Origin: Chromatiales bacterium | GTDB lineage: Bacteria > Pseudomonadota > Gammaproteobacteria > JACCYU01 | NCBI GenBank assembly: GCA_031177845.1 | Contig: JAPSGG010000098.1 | Location: 1-6,265, forward strand | Length of the DNA: 6,265 nucleotides | Direction: 5' to 3' | Shown here: positions 1 to 5,489 of the stretch, in pieces | Position numbering within the stretch: position 1 is the first letter of the stretch | Layout: each line of letters opens with the position of its first letter | Notes under the pieces: model-generated | Seen by the model: only the letters and a program-made list of their open reading frames with translations | Told to the model about the DNA's origin: nothing | Databases searched by the model: none | Position numbers and translations under genes: made by a program

Positions 1-107
1 CGGTATACGATCAGGGCCATCAGCAAGAACATGAGCCGCTTGCGCAGCTCCGTGACCCTGCTCAAACCGCCCAGCGAGGCCGCGATGGTGGAACTGGAAG
101 TGGCCAT
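1..107 (-). CDS. secY: Protein translocase subunit SecY, N-terminal fragment
   Basis: Only the first 35 codons plus two bases are in the window; the gene continues past position 1. The product is the channel-forming subunit of the SecYEG translocon in the inner membrane. The visible part is a Ser/Thr/Ala-rich cytoplasmic N-terminus (MATSSSTIAA), then a basic stretch ELRKRL at residues 20-25, then the start of hydrophobic transmembrane helix 1 (FLLMALIVY). The E/K-L-R-K-R-L motif just before TM1 is typical of SecY. The ATG at 107-105 lies 2 nt after the rplO stop. I see no good Shine-Dalgarno at normal spacing, so start-up probably depends on ribosomes finishing rplO. Placement directly after rplO is the standard spc order and supports the call. 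Confidence 0.93.
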   Translation of the reverse strand, partial: MATSSSTIAASLGGLSRVTELRKRLMFLLMALIVY

Positions 108-109
108 TA

Positions 110-580
110 TTACTGCTTCGGCTTGGGCTCCGCCTGATCTGGCTCCACCGGCTCGATCTTACCGCCCGCCGCCTCAATGGCAGCCCGCGCGCCTTTGGTG
201 ACCGCGATGCCCCTGATTGAGACCGGCTTGTCCAAAGTGCCGGAGGCGATGACCTTTGCGTGATGCGCATTTGAGGGTACAACGCCCGCCGCCTTCAGCG
301 CGGCGAGATCAATGACTTCGGCATCGAGTCTGGCCAGCTTGTCGAGGCGCACCTCGGCCCTGTATTTTGCTTTAAGCGAGACAAATCCGAACTTCGGCAC
401 CCGACGCTGCAGTGGCATCTGACCACCTTCGAAACCGACCTTGTGGAAACCGCCGGCGCGGGCGCGTTGCCCCTTATGGCCGCGGCCGCAAGTCTTGCCC
501 AGACCCGAACCGATACCGCGGCCGACCCGTTTACCGCTCGGCCGGCTACCCTTCGCAGGCTTAAGAGAATTCAATTTCAC
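110..580 (-). CDS. rplO: 50S ribosomal protein L15
   Basis: L15 is a large-subunit protein that binds 23S rRNA and joins late in 50S assembly. The 156-residue product has the family's Gly/Arg/Lys-rich extended N-terminus ([18 protein letters not shown], about residues 20-38), the [16 protein letters not shown] signature (about 49-66) and the C-terminal globular end with [17 protein letters not shown] (about 128-143). E. coli L15 is 144 residues and ends at about this point. Here a 13-residue Pro/Glu/Lys/Gln tail ([13 protein letters not shown]) is added. The start codon is GTG (580-578), preceded by AAAGGTAGG at suitable distance, 11 nt after the rpmD stop. The stop is TAA at 112-110, two bases before secY. 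Identity is certain; the function of the tail is unknown. Confidence 0.98.
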   Translation of the reverse strand: MKLNSLKPAKGSRPSGKRVGRGIGSGLGKTCGRGHKGQRARAGGFHKVGFEGGQMPLQRRVPKFGFVSLKAKYRAEVRLDKLARLDAEVIDLAALKAAGVVPSNAHHAKVIASGTLDKPVSIRGIAVTKGARAAIEAAGGKIEPVEPDQAEPKPKQ

Positions 581-591
581 GGACCTACCTT

Positions 592-774
592 TCAGAGCTC
601 TTCCACTTTCAACATATATCTGATGCGGTCGATCATGCCCCGATTCTCAGGCGTATCCGCCACGATCACCGGCTTATGAATGCGCCGCAGCCCCAAGCCC
701 CTGGCGCAGGCCCGGTGATTCTCTAGACGCCCATAGAGACTGCGCGTCAATGTCAGCTTAAGCTGCTTGGCCAT
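592..774 (-). CDS. rpmD: 50S ribosomal protein L30
   Basis: L30 is a small large-subunit protein that contacts 23S rRNA. The 60-residue product covers the whole family: an N-terminal strand [12 protein letters not shown], the helix with the conserved GLGLRRI (about residues 26-32), then DTPENRGMI and the C-terminal strand ending MLKVEEL. I start at the second ATG (774-772) because the MAKxxK opening matches the family and GGGGA (788-784) sits 9 nt upstream. An in-frame ATG at 780-778 would add Met-Pro but leaves only 3 nt from that Shine-Dalgarno. A GGAGGAG (800-794) lies 13 nt before the upstream ATG and could serve it instead, so the start is not fully settled. The gene overlaps the end of rpsE by 17 nt in another frame. 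Confidence 0.95.
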   Translation of the reverse strand: MAKQLKLTLTRSLYGRLENHRACARGLGLRRIHKPVIVADTPENRGMIDRIRYMLKVEEL

Positions 775-1288
775 CGGCATGGGTCCCCAGTATCTCCTCC
801 ACTGTCTTGCCGCGCTTGGAGGCGAGCGCCTGTGGCGATTGCATATTCATCAGACCCTTCATGGTCGCGCGCACGACATTGATCGGATTGCGCGATCCGA
901 AGGCCTTGGCCAGCACGTTGTGCACGCCCAGCACCTCGAGCACCGCGCGCATGGCGCCGCCCGCAATGATGCCAGTGCCGGCCGAGGCCGGCTGCATATA
1001 CACCTTGGCCGCGCCATGTCGAGCCGTTATCGGATAGTACAAAGTGCCGTCTTTCAGGGGCACTTGCACGAGATTCTTGCGCGCCTTTTCCATCGCTTTC
1101 TGGATGGCGAGCGGTACTTCACGCGCCTTGCAGTACCCGAAGCCAACGCGCCCCTGGCCATCGCCGACCACGGTCAAGGCGGTAAAACCGAACTGTCGGC
1201 CGCCTTTGACGACCTTGGCCACGCGATTGACCGCTACCAGCTTCTCTTGCATGCCATCGGCGACTTTCACGCTATCCGCTTGAGCCAT
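758..1288 (-). CDS. rpsE: 30S ribosomal protein S5
   Basis: S5 is a small-subunit protein at the mRNA entry side, with roles in decoding accuracy and mRNA unwinding. The 176-residue product shows the N-terminal double-stranded-RNA-binding domain ([19 protein letters not shown] from about residue 15; [12 protein letters not shown] at 41-52; [10 protein letters not shown]) and the C-terminal domain ([42 protein letters not shown]). The family end [13 protein letters not shown] is followed by eight extra residues, THADGQAA, encoded across the start of rpmD; E. coli S5 has 167 residues. Cys53 replaces the usual glycine of GFGYGKAREV. The ATG at 1288-1286 has AAGGG six bases upstream. The gene lies 60 nt downstream of rplR. 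Confidence 0.98.
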   Translation of the reverse strand: MAQADSVKVADGMQEKLVAVNRVAKVVKGGRQFGFTALTVVGDGQGRVGFGYCKAREVPLAIQKAMEKARKNLVQVPLKDGTLYYPITARHGAAKVYMQPASAGTGIIAGGAMRAVLEVLGVHNVLAKAFGSRNPINVVRATMKGLMNMQSPQALASKRGKTVEEILGTHADGQAA

Positions 1289-1348
1289 TGCGCACCCTTA
1301 AATCAACATAAATCGGACACTTATACATAACCACGTCGGCATTGGTCT
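1289..1348 (-). other. 60-nt rplR-rpsE spacer
   Basis: This spacer is more A/T-rich than its surroundings on the transcribed strand. It holds the rpsE Shine-Dalgarno (TAAGGGTG) at its downstream end. An ATG-started 14-codon frame is present but lacks a convincing Shine-Dalgarno. I see no strong hairpin and no promoter pair at proper spacing; TATGTATAAG could pass as a -10 only loosely, with no matching -35. Confidence 0.5.
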
Positions 1349-1705
1349 TTAGAACTCGAGACCGCCTTCACGCGCTGCGTCTGCCAATGCCTTGACCCGG
1401 CCATGATATTTGAAGCCGGCGCGATCGAAGGCCACACGCGTGATGCCTTTGGTCTTGGCCCGTTCTGCGATGAGCTTGCCTACCCGCACCGCCGCCGCGA
1501 TGTTGCCGGTACTGCCCATGCCCTGCTTGATCTCGCTCTCGAGCGAGCTTGCTGCCGCCAGTACCTCGCCGCCGGTTGGCGCGATGAGCTGGGCGTAGAT
1601 ATGCCGAGGCGTGCGGTGTACGCATAGCCGATAGGCCTCTAGTACGCGAAGCCGACTCCGCGCCCGACTCGCACGTCGCGCCCGAGCGGCCTTTTTATCC
1701 TGCAT
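1349..1705 (-). CDS. rplR: 50S ribosomal protein L18
   Basis: L18 binds 5S rRNA and, with L5, docks it into the central protuberance of the 50S subunit. The 118-residue product has the basic N-terminal tail ([17 protein letters not shown], about residues 4-20), the conserved [15 protein letters not shown] core (about 29-43), VLAAASS, a [18 protein letters not shown] helix, and the near-invariant end [26 protein letters not shown]. Length and end match E. coli L18 (117 residues). The ATG at 1705-1703 is preceded by a strong purine-rich site, GAGGAAGGAAC, which fixes the start. It follows rplF by 78 nt, a wider gap than usual for this pair, and a strong ribosome-binding site of its own fits looser coupling here. 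Confidence 0.98.
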   Translation of the reverse strand: MQDKKAARARRASRARSRLRVLEAYRLCVHRTPRHIYAQLIAPTGGEVLAAASSLESEIKQGMGSTGNIAAAVRVGKLIAERAKTKGITRVAFDRAGFKYHGRVKALADAAREGGLEF

Positions 1706-1783
1706 GTTCCTTCCTCAAAGCAAAGCACGTGATCAGCGCAGACAGACGCACAGTGGTACGCCGGCGTAGGAAACACTTGCGCA
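1706..1783 (-). other. 78-nt rplF-rplR spacer with a 12-bp palindrome
   Basis: The spacer has a perfect 12-bp palindrome, TACGCCGGCGTA, at 1757-1768, and shorter ones (CACGTG, TGATCA) near 1727-1733. As RNA the long one could form only a 4-bp stem, so a terminator is unlikely, and no U-tract follows. The only recognised functional site is the rplR Shine-Dalgarno at the downstream end. I see no ATG-started reading frame or promoter in it. Confidence 0.5.
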
Positions 1784-2317
1784 TCACTTCTTTTTGGCCT
1801 CTTTGCGGATGATCCGTTCGCCCACGTATTTCACGCCCTTACCCTTGTAAGGCTCCGGTGGCCGAAAAGCCCGGATCTGTGCGGCGACATGCCCGACCAG
1901 TTGCTTGTCAACCCCTTTTACAACGACCTCGGTCTGACTAGGGGTTTCGATTGTGACTCCTTGCGGTATCGGGTAGTCGATGGGATGTGAATATCCCAGC
2001 GTCAGATTCAGAACCTTGTCACGCACCTGAGCGCGGTAGCCAACGCCCACCAGCTCCAGCCTGCGCTCAAAGCCTCGGCTCACGCCAGTGATCATATTGT
2101 TTATAAGGGCGCGCATGGTGCCTGCCATCATCATTCCGATATCGAGTTCAGGCTTGGAATCGAACACCAGCGCGCTGTCCTGCTGCGCCACGCGTACGCG
2201 CTTATGCAGATGCAACGTCACCGTACCCTTCGGGCCCTTGACCGACACGGTGCGGCCGTTGACGCTGACCTCCACGCCAGACGGTATCACGACCGGTTTC
2301 TTTGCAATTCTAGACAC
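1784..2317 (-). CDS. rplF: 50S ribosomal protein L6
   Basis: L6 sits near the base of the L7/L12 stalk by the sarcin-ricin loop, where it helps shape the factor-binding site. The 177-residue product equals the E. coli length and shows two repeated L6 folds. The N-terminal one runs from SRIAKKPVVIPSGV through VKGPKG. The C-terminal one starts near GFERRLELVGVGYRAQ and includes the LGYSHP segment and the family signature RPPEPYKGKGVKY (about residues 152-164). The end is Lys-rich (EAKKK). The start is GTG (2317-2315), chosen because MSRIAKKP is the family N-terminus. Its Shine-Dalgarno is modest (AGGCGGG) and it lies 12 nt after the rpsH stop, so coupling to rpsH translation is likely. Confidence 0.98.
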   Translation of the reverse strand: MSRIAKKPVVIPSGVEVSVNGRTVSVKGPKGTVTLHLHKRVRVAQQDSALVFDSKPELDIGMMMAGTMRALINNMITGVSRGFERRLELVGVGYRAQVRDKVLNLTLGYSHPIDYPIPQGVTIETPSQTEVVVKGVDKQLVGHVAAQIRAFRPPEPYKGKGVKYVGERIIRKEAKKK

Positions 2318-2329
2318 TAGCCCGCCTGT

Positions 2330-2725
2330 TTAAGCGATCGTACACAACACTTCACCGCCGTGGCCGGCCGCCCGCGCGGCTCGATCGCTCATCACGCCTT
2401 GCGGCGTGGACACGATGGCGATGCCGAATCCGCCGCTGATGCGCGGAAGATCGCGCACGCTGCGATAGACCCGAAGTCCTGGGCGGCTGACCCGTTTGAT
2501 GGTCTCAATGACCGGTTTGCCGAGATGGTACTTGAGTGTTATCGAGAGTTCGGGCTTCGTGTCCCGCTGCTCAACCGCAAAATCCTTGACATATCCCTCA
2601 TCCTTCAGAACCTGGGCGATCGCCAGCTTGAGGCTGGAGGCAGGCATGGTGACCTTGACCTTGGCGGCCCTTTGTCCGTTGCGGATGCGCGTCAGCATGT
2701 CTGAAATTGGATCGCTCATGCTCAT
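2330..2725 (-). CDS. rpsH: 30S ribosomal protein S8
   Basis: S8 is a primary 16S rRNA-binding protein of the 30S central domain. In E. coli it is also the translational repressor of the spc operon, acting on mRNA at the rplX-rplE junction. The 131-residue product has the family N-terminus [18 protein letters not shown], the central [21 protein letters not shown], and the C-terminal RNA-binding signature [18 protein letters not shown], ending [10 protein letters not shown] longer frame begins at GTG 2740-2738 with five extra residues. I chose ATG 2725-2723 because GGTGAG lies exactly 10 nt upstream and the GTG falls inside that same site; an in-frame ATG at 2719 is also possible. It is separated from rpsN by an unusual 148-nt gap. 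Confidence 0.97.
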   Translation of the reverse strand: MSMSDPISDMLTRIRNGQRAAKVKVTMPASSLKLAIAQVLKDEGYVKDFAVEQRDTKPELSITLKYHLGKPVIETIKRVSRPGLRVYRSVRDLPRISGGFGIAIVSTPQGVMSDRAARAAGHGGEVLCTIA

Positions 2726-2735
2726 GTATATATGT

Positions 2736-2741
2736 CTCACC
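2736..2741 (-). promoter_or_regulatory. rpsH Shine-Dalgarno GGTGAG deciding the start
   Basis: The hexamer lies 10 nt before ATG 2725-2723. The alternative upstream GTG at 2740-2738 is within this hexamer, so it cannot use it, and the five-residue longer form is therefore unlikely. Confidence 0.7.
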
Positions 2742-2794
2742 GCTCACTTGTTCATGACGTCTTGCCTGTCGTCCCTGGTGACGCCTCTACAATC

Positions 2795-2857
2795 TTAGAA
2801 ACCCCAGCCAGGACTTCCTATCCGGTGGTTCGCCGGCCGCGCAGGTTCACTGGACAT
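2795..2857 (-). CDS. Possible 20-codon leader ORF upstream of rpsH (doubtful)
   Basis: An ATG at 2857-2855 opens a 20-codon frame ending in TAA at 2797-2795. Its only real support is the GGTGAG Shine-Dalgarno exactly 10 nt upstream, the same hexamer and spacing used by rpsH. The predicted peptide begins MSSEPARPAN and ends GSPGWGF; I recognise no domain, signal or membrane segment. It could be translated as a by-product of the duplicated site, act as a leader peptide, or be chance. In a stretch this short, chance is quite likely. Confidence 0.2.
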   Translation of the reverse strand: MSSEPARPANHRIGSPGWGF

Positions 2858-2873
2858 TTGCACCCAACTCACC

Positions 2874-3179
2874 TTACCAGCTCGACTTCACCAATCCCGG
2901 CACATCGCCGCGCATCGCAGCCTCGCGCAACTTAGTCCTGCTCAGGCCAAACTTGCGGTAGAAACCGTGGGGACGCCCAGTCATATGACAGCGGTTGCGC
3001 AGCCGCACGGGACTTGAGTTTCGCGGCAGTTTCTGAAGCCGCAGCATTGCATCCCGACGCTCCTCTTGCGAAAGACCGGTGTTGTCAATCCTTGCCTTCA
3101 GCTCCGCGCGCGTTGCAGCATAGCGCTTGACCATACGTTGGCGCTTGCGCTCGCGTTCTATCATCGAAGTCTTTGCCAT
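2874..3179 (-). CDS. rpsN: 30S ribosomal protein S14 (zinc-independent type)
   Basis: S14 assembles late into the 30S head near the decoding-site side. The 101-residue length is that of the long, zinc-free bacterial form, and no CxxC pair is present (a single Cys in [10 protein letters not shown]). The sequence has the N-terminal [15 protein letters not shown], a middle insertion typical of the long form ([24 protein letters not shown]), and the conserved C-terminal [19 protein letters not shown]...[17 protein letters not shown]. The ATG at 3179-3177 follows the rplE stop by 10 nt, with GAAGG seven bases upstream overlapping that stop (TGAAGG). So there is no sign here of the zinc-regulated paralogue seen in zinc-starvation operons. 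Downstream comes the enlarged gap before rpsH. Confidence 0.98.
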   Translation of the reverse strand: MAKTSMIERERKRQRMVKRYAATRAELKARIDNTGLSQEERRDAMLRLQKLPRNSSPVRLRNRCHMTGRPHGFYRKFGLSRTKLREAAMRGDVPGLVKSSW

Positions 3180-3189
3180 AGGTCAGCCT

Positions 3190-3729
3190 TCAGCGCCTGA
3201 AAGGAAAGTTAAACGCCTCCAGCAGTGCACGCGCTTCCTCATCGGTGGCCGCCGTCGTGCTGATCGCGATGTCCATGCCACGCAGAGCGTCGATCTTATC
3301 GTAATCGATCTCCGGGAAGATGATCTGCTCACGCACGCCCATGCTGTAGTTGCCGCGCCCGTCGAACCCCCTGGGGCTCAACCCCCTGAAGTCGCGGATA
3401 CGGGGGATGGCGATGTTGATGAGGCGATCGAGAAATTCGAACATACGCGTCTGGCGCAGCGTGACCTTGCAGCCGATCGGCCAACCTTCGCGGATGTTGA
3501 ATCCCGCTATGGACTTGCGCGCTTTCGTCACGACCGGCTTCTGTCCCGAAATCTTCGCCATATCGTCCATGGCGTGATCGATGACCTTCTTATCGCCCAC
3601 GGCCTCACCCAGGCCCATGTTCAGCGTGATCTTGACCAGACGCGGGACCTGCATGACGTTGCCGTATCCAAAGCGCTCCATCAACTGCTGGCGCACGGAA
3701 CCCCGATACTGTTCCTGAAGCCTTGCCAT
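3190..3729 (-). CDS. rplE: 50S ribosomal protein L5
   Basis: L5 binds 5S rRNA with L18 and forms part of the central protuberance, contacting the P-site tRNA and the 30S head. The 179-residue product is exactly the E. coli length. It has the conserved [17 protein letters not shown] (about residues 27-43), [26 protein letters not shown] (about 63-88), [36 protein letters not shown] (about 112-147), and the end [17 protein letters not shown]. The ATG at 3729-3727 directly follows the TAG of rplX with no spacer. A Shine-Dalgarno-like GAGGT inside rplX lies about 13 nt upstream and can be sequestered in a small hairpin. Translation is therefore probably re-initiation or coupled to rplX. Confidence 0.98.
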   Translation of the reverse strand: MARLQEQYRGSVRQQLMERFGYGNVMQVPRLVKITLNMGLGEAVGDKKVIDHAMDDMAKISGQKPVVTKARKSIAGFNIREGWPIGCKVTLRQTRMFEFLDRLINIAIPRIRDFRGLSPRGFDGRGNYSMGVREQIIFPEIDYDKIDALRGMDIAISTTAATDEEARALLEAFNFPFRR

Positions 3730-4047
3730 CTAGGTATCGATGACCTCGCCATTCGATCTGAAATAACGCACCTTACGGCCATCGCCAAGCCACTTATAGC
3801 CGATCCGTCCGCCCTTGCCGGTGGCCGGATTGAACAGCATCACATTGGAACCCTCGATCGGCATTTCCCGCTCAATGATACCGCCGCTCGCGCCCCGATG
3901 CGGATTGGGCTTAGTGTGTCTCTTGACCACGTTGACGTTTTCAACCACCAGTTTGTCGCCGGGCAATACGCGCAGCACGGTGCCGCGCCGGCCCTTGTCC
4001 TTGCCGGCGATCACGATGACCTCGTCACCTTTACGAATTCTGTTCAT
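3730..4047 (-). CDS. rplX: 50S ribosomal protein L24
   Basis: L24 is one of two assembly-initiating proteins of the 50S subunit; it binds the 5' end of 23S rRNA and lies near the peptide exit tunnel. The 105-residue product starts with the KOW motif ([22 protein letters not shown], about residues 6-27). It continues with [46 protein letters not shown], and ends [20 protein letters not shown] codon directly before would add one Met. I use ATG 4047-4045, which has AGG eight bases upstream. The stop TAG (3732-3730) abuts the rplE ATG. Upstream is a 153-nt gap, far longer than the short spacer usual between rplN and rplX, so ribosomes reaching rplN's end cannot easily couple to it. Confidence 0.97.
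   Translation of the reverse strand: MNRIRKGDEVIVIAGKDKGRRGTVLRVLPGDKLVVENVNVVKRHTKPNPHRGASGGIIEREMPIEGSNVMLFNPATGKGGRIGYKWLGDGRKVRYFRSNGEVIDT
3732..3746 (-). promoter_or_regulatory. Small hairpin over the rplE Shine-Dalgarno
   Basis: In the mRNA, AGGU (3746-3743) can pair with ACCU (3735-3732) around a 7-nt loop, CAUCGAU. The first arm is the best Shine-Dalgarno match for rplE, and the second arm ends two bases before its ATG. The stem is only 4 bp, so stability is marginal. It lies at the junction where E. coli S8 represses rplE, but I do not see enough to call an S8 site. Confidence 0.3.
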
Positions 4048-4200
4048 CAATCGTGCCTGTCGCCTGCCTGAAACCTATGGGAGCGGCTTTGACCGAGACA
4101 GATCCTCACTCCAAGCCCTCCGACAGGGAGAGCGACCAATGTTCACTTCCCGTTTGAGAGAAGAAGGGCTGAGGACAGCGGCTGAAACCGTCCCGACACC
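4048..4200 (-). other. Enlarged 153-nt rplN-rplX spacer
   Basis: The spacer is non-coding as far as I can tell: there is no ATG on the transcribed strand, and a GTG-started 23-codon frame has no properly spaced Shine-Dalgarno. It contains the nested inverted repeat described separately. The 8-bp direct repeat CTGAAACC is at 4068-4075 and 4182-4189 (plus strand). I see no -35/-10 pair reading towards rplX and no U-tract terminator. The last bases before rplX supply its weak Shine-Dalgarno (ACAGGC). Confidence 0.55.
4093..4181. repeat. Degenerate REP/MITE-like nested inverted repeat
   Basis: An outer imperfect inverted repeat pairs CCG (4093-4095) with CGG (4179-4181), TCCTCA (4103-4108) with TGAGGA (4170-4175), and GCCCT (4115-4119) with AGGGC (4165-4169). 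It encloses two hairpins as mRNA: GCUCUCC/GGAGGGC with a 5-nt loop (4115-4133, 7 bp, one G-U) and CUUCUC/GGGAAG with a 6-nt loop (4146-4163, 6 bp, one G-U). The first competes with part of the outer stem. The two halves look like diverged head-to-head copies of a unit beginning TCCTCA. The CCTCA-GCCCTC-GGGAGAG flavour recalls common intergenic palindromic repeats of proteobacteria. The family is not identified. Confidence 0.5.
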
Positions 4201-4569
4201 TCACAACACCTCGGGCGCCAGCGAGATGATTTTCATGAACCGCTCGCTGCGCAGTTCGCGCGTCACTGGTCCGAAGATACGCGTACCGATTGGCTGAAAC
4301 TGATTGTTCAACAACACTGCGGCATTACGATCGAACCGCACCATCGATCCGTCAGCCCGACGCACGCCTTTGGCCGTGCGCACAACGACTGCGCTGTAGA
4401 CCTCGCCCTTCTTTACCCGACCGCGCGGAATCGCATCTTTGACGCTCACCTTGATGATGTCGCCGATCCGGGCATAACGGCGCTTTGAGCCACCCAGCAC
4501 CTTGATGCACTGTAGCTTGCGTGCGCCGCTGTTGTCGGCCGCCTCCAGAACCGTCTCCGTCTGAATCAT
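4201..4569 (-). CDS. rplN: 50S ribosomal protein L14
   Basis: L14 lies at the subunit interface, forming intersubunit bridges with 16S rRNA, and is the binding site of the silencing factor RsfS in E. coli. The 122-residue product has the canonical length. It opens [33 protein letters not shown], followed by [37 protein letters not shown], the [29 protein letters not shown] signature (about residues 78-106), and ends [12 protein letters not shown]. The ATG at 4569-4567 has AAGGA seven bases upstream. It follows rpsQ by only 21 nt. In E. coli this junction is the S10/spc operon boundary with its own promoter; here there is no room for one, so the two operons appear to be co-transcribed. Confidence 0.98.
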   Translation of the reverse strand: MIQTETVLEAADNSGARKLQCIKVLGGSKRRYARIGDIIKVSVKDAIPRGRVKKGEVYSAVVVRTAKGVRRADGSMVRFDRNAAVLLNNQFQPIGTRIFGPVTRELRSERFMKIISLAPEVL

Positions 4570-4590
4570 GTCGCAATCCTTGAGAGTCCG

Positions 4591-4848
4591 CTATTCCGCC
4601 TCACTCTCCAAGACCTGCACCAGCGTCCAGGCTTTGGTCTTCGATAGGGGGCGGCACTGTCTGATCGACACCTTATCGCCCAACTTGCATTCGTTGCGCT
4701 CGTCATGCACGTGCAGTTTGCTCGATCGCCGTATGTACTTGCCATACACGGGGTGCTTCACCTGACGATCGATCATCACTGTCATCGTCTTGTCGCGCTT
4801 GCTGCTGATCACGCGGCCGATCAGCGTGCGCTGTTCCTGTTCGCTCAT
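4591..4848 (-). CDS. rpsQ: 30S ribosomal protein S17
   Basis: S17 is a primary 16S rRNA binder (5' domain) of OB-fold type. The 85-residue product shows the conserved [42 protein letters not shown] core (about residues 9-50) and [28 protein letters not shown]. These match the family's [14 protein letters not shown] signature near the end. Length is close to E. coli S17 (84). The start ATG (4848-4846) overlaps the rpmC stop as ATGA, the classic stop-start overlap. The nearest Shine-Dalgarno-like AGGG is about 13 nt upstream, so initiation probably relies on termination at rpmC. Confidence 0.98.
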   Translation of the reverse strand: MSEQEQRTLIGRVISSKRDKTMTVMIDRQVKHPVYGKYIRRSSKLHVHDERNECKLGDKVSIRQCRPLSKTKAWTLVQVLESEAE

Positions 4849-5048
4849 GATGTCTTGTCTGCCCTGGCGCGTTCATTGAGTATGGTCTTGATGCGCGCGA
4901 CTTCTCGGCGCAGCTTGCCGAACTGATCGTGCCGCGATGCCTGACCGATTGAGCGCTGCATGCGCAGGTTGAACTGCGCGCGCAATAGATCCAGAAGTTC
5001 TTTGCCAAGATCTTCCGTGGACTTCTGCCTTAGTTCGCTCGCCTTCAC
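4845..5048 (-). CDS. rpmC: 50S ribosomal protein L29
   Basis: L29 lies beside L23 at the peptide exit tunnel, near the docking site for trigger factor and SRP. The 67-residue product is two helices, as in the family: [31 protein letters not shown], then a turn (GQASRHDQ) and [25 protein letters not shown] and [12 protein letters not shown] are the diagnostic stretches. The start is GTG (5048-5046), supported by AAGGGA about 7 nt upstream, 15 nt after rplP. The end overlaps rpsQ by 4 nt. A few residues (ADKTS) extend past the family's usual LNEK/R ending, which produces the overlap. Confidence 0.97.
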   Translation of the reverse strand: MKASELRQKSTEDLGKELLDLLRAQFNLRMQRSIGQASRHDQFGKLRREVARIKTILNERARADKTS

Positions 5049-5063
5049 TCGCCGTCCCTTCAG

Positions 5064-5477
5064 TCACATCACCGAACGGGTCACGAATACCGTCCTGACG
5101 GGCAGCTTGGCGGCCGCCAACCGTAGGGCCTCGCGCGCCACGTCTTCCTCAACGCCTTCCATCTCATACAACATGCGCCCGGGCTGCACCTGGGCGACCC
5201 AGTATTCGACGTTGCCCTTGCCCTTGCCCTGACGCACCTCCAAAGGCTTTTTCGTCACCGGCTTGTCGGGAAAGATGCGGATCCAGATCTTGCCGCCGCG
5301 CTTTACGTGCCGCGTCATGGCGCGTCGCGCCGCCTCAATCTGGCGCGCGGTAACCCGCCCGCGCGTGGTGGCCTTCAAGCCATACTCACCGAAGCTGACG
5401 CGGTTGCCCACCAGGGCCAGTCCGCGATTGCGGCCCTTCTGCTGCTTGCGAAACTTGGTGCGCTTTGGCTGTAACAT
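5064..5477 (-). CDS. rplP: 50S ribosomal protein L16
   Basis: L16 contacts the A-site tRNA region and is needed for a functional peptidyl-transferase centre. The 137-residue product (E. coli 136) opens [19 protein letters not shown] and continues with [40 protein letters not shown] (about residues 43-73), then [27 protein letters not shown] and [16 protein letters not shown]. Arg82 in [13 protein letters not shown] corresponds to E. coli Arg81, the residue hydroxylated there by RoxA (YcfD); whether it is modified here is unknown. The ATG at 5477-5475 lies 12 nt after rpsC, whose stop forms part of the Shine-Dalgarno (TAAAGG). Confidence 0.98.
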   Translation of the reverse strand: MLQPKRTKFRKQQKGRNRGLALVGNRVSFGEYGLKATTRGRVTARQIEAARRAMTRHVKRGGKIWIRIFPDKPVTKKPLEVRQGKGKGNVEYWVAQVQPGRMLYEMEGVEEDVAREALRLAAAKLPVRTVFVTRSVM

Positions 5478-5489
5478 GATTGAGAACCT

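Larger units (their letters stand above)
2726..2873 (-). other. Enlarged 148-nt rpsN-rpsH spacer bounded by duplicated GGTGAG
   Basis: The transcribed strand carries GGTGAG directly after the rpsN stop (2873-2868) and again before rpsH (2741-2736). Each copy is 10 nt from an ATG. Removing one copy and the 126 nt between them would leave a normal 16-nt junction with one Shine-Dalgarno. The interior can form a stem pairing 2771-2778 with 2808-2814 (7 bp, one bulged base, 29-nt loop). It has a TAAGAT that might look like a -10, but no fitting -35. I recognise no family for this segment; a decayed insertion is an inference. Confidence 0.55.

Noticed and set aside
767..1330. A 187-codon plus-strand frame opposite rpsE
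   Set aside because: It is fully antisense to rpsE and the start of rpmD, with a His/Arg/Leu-rich composition and no family resemblance.
1304..1348. 14-codon ATG frame in the rplR-rpsE gap
   Set aside because: No convincing Shine-Dalgarno before the ATG and no composition signal; short frames of this size are expected by chance.
2785..2830. TAAGAT as a -10 box of an internal promoter for rpsH
   Set aside because: The hexamer 17 nt upstream is TAGGAA, with no resemblance to TTGACA, so there is no supported promoter.
2874..3179. Zinc-binding S14 paralogue
   Set aside because: The length (101) and the absence of CxxC pairs show the zinc-independent form.
3127..4071. A 314-codon plus-strand open frame opposite rpsN, rplE and rplX
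   Set aside because: It is antisense to three certain ribosomal-protein genes, has no recognisable domain, and is His/Asp/Leu/Ala-rich in the way antisense frames of high-GC genes are. Treated as a shadow.
4115..4133. Hairpin as a Rho-independent terminator after rplN
   Set aside because: The stem is fair (7 bp with one G-U), but the following RNA is UUGGAGUGAGG with no U-tract, and the essential genes downstream need read-through.
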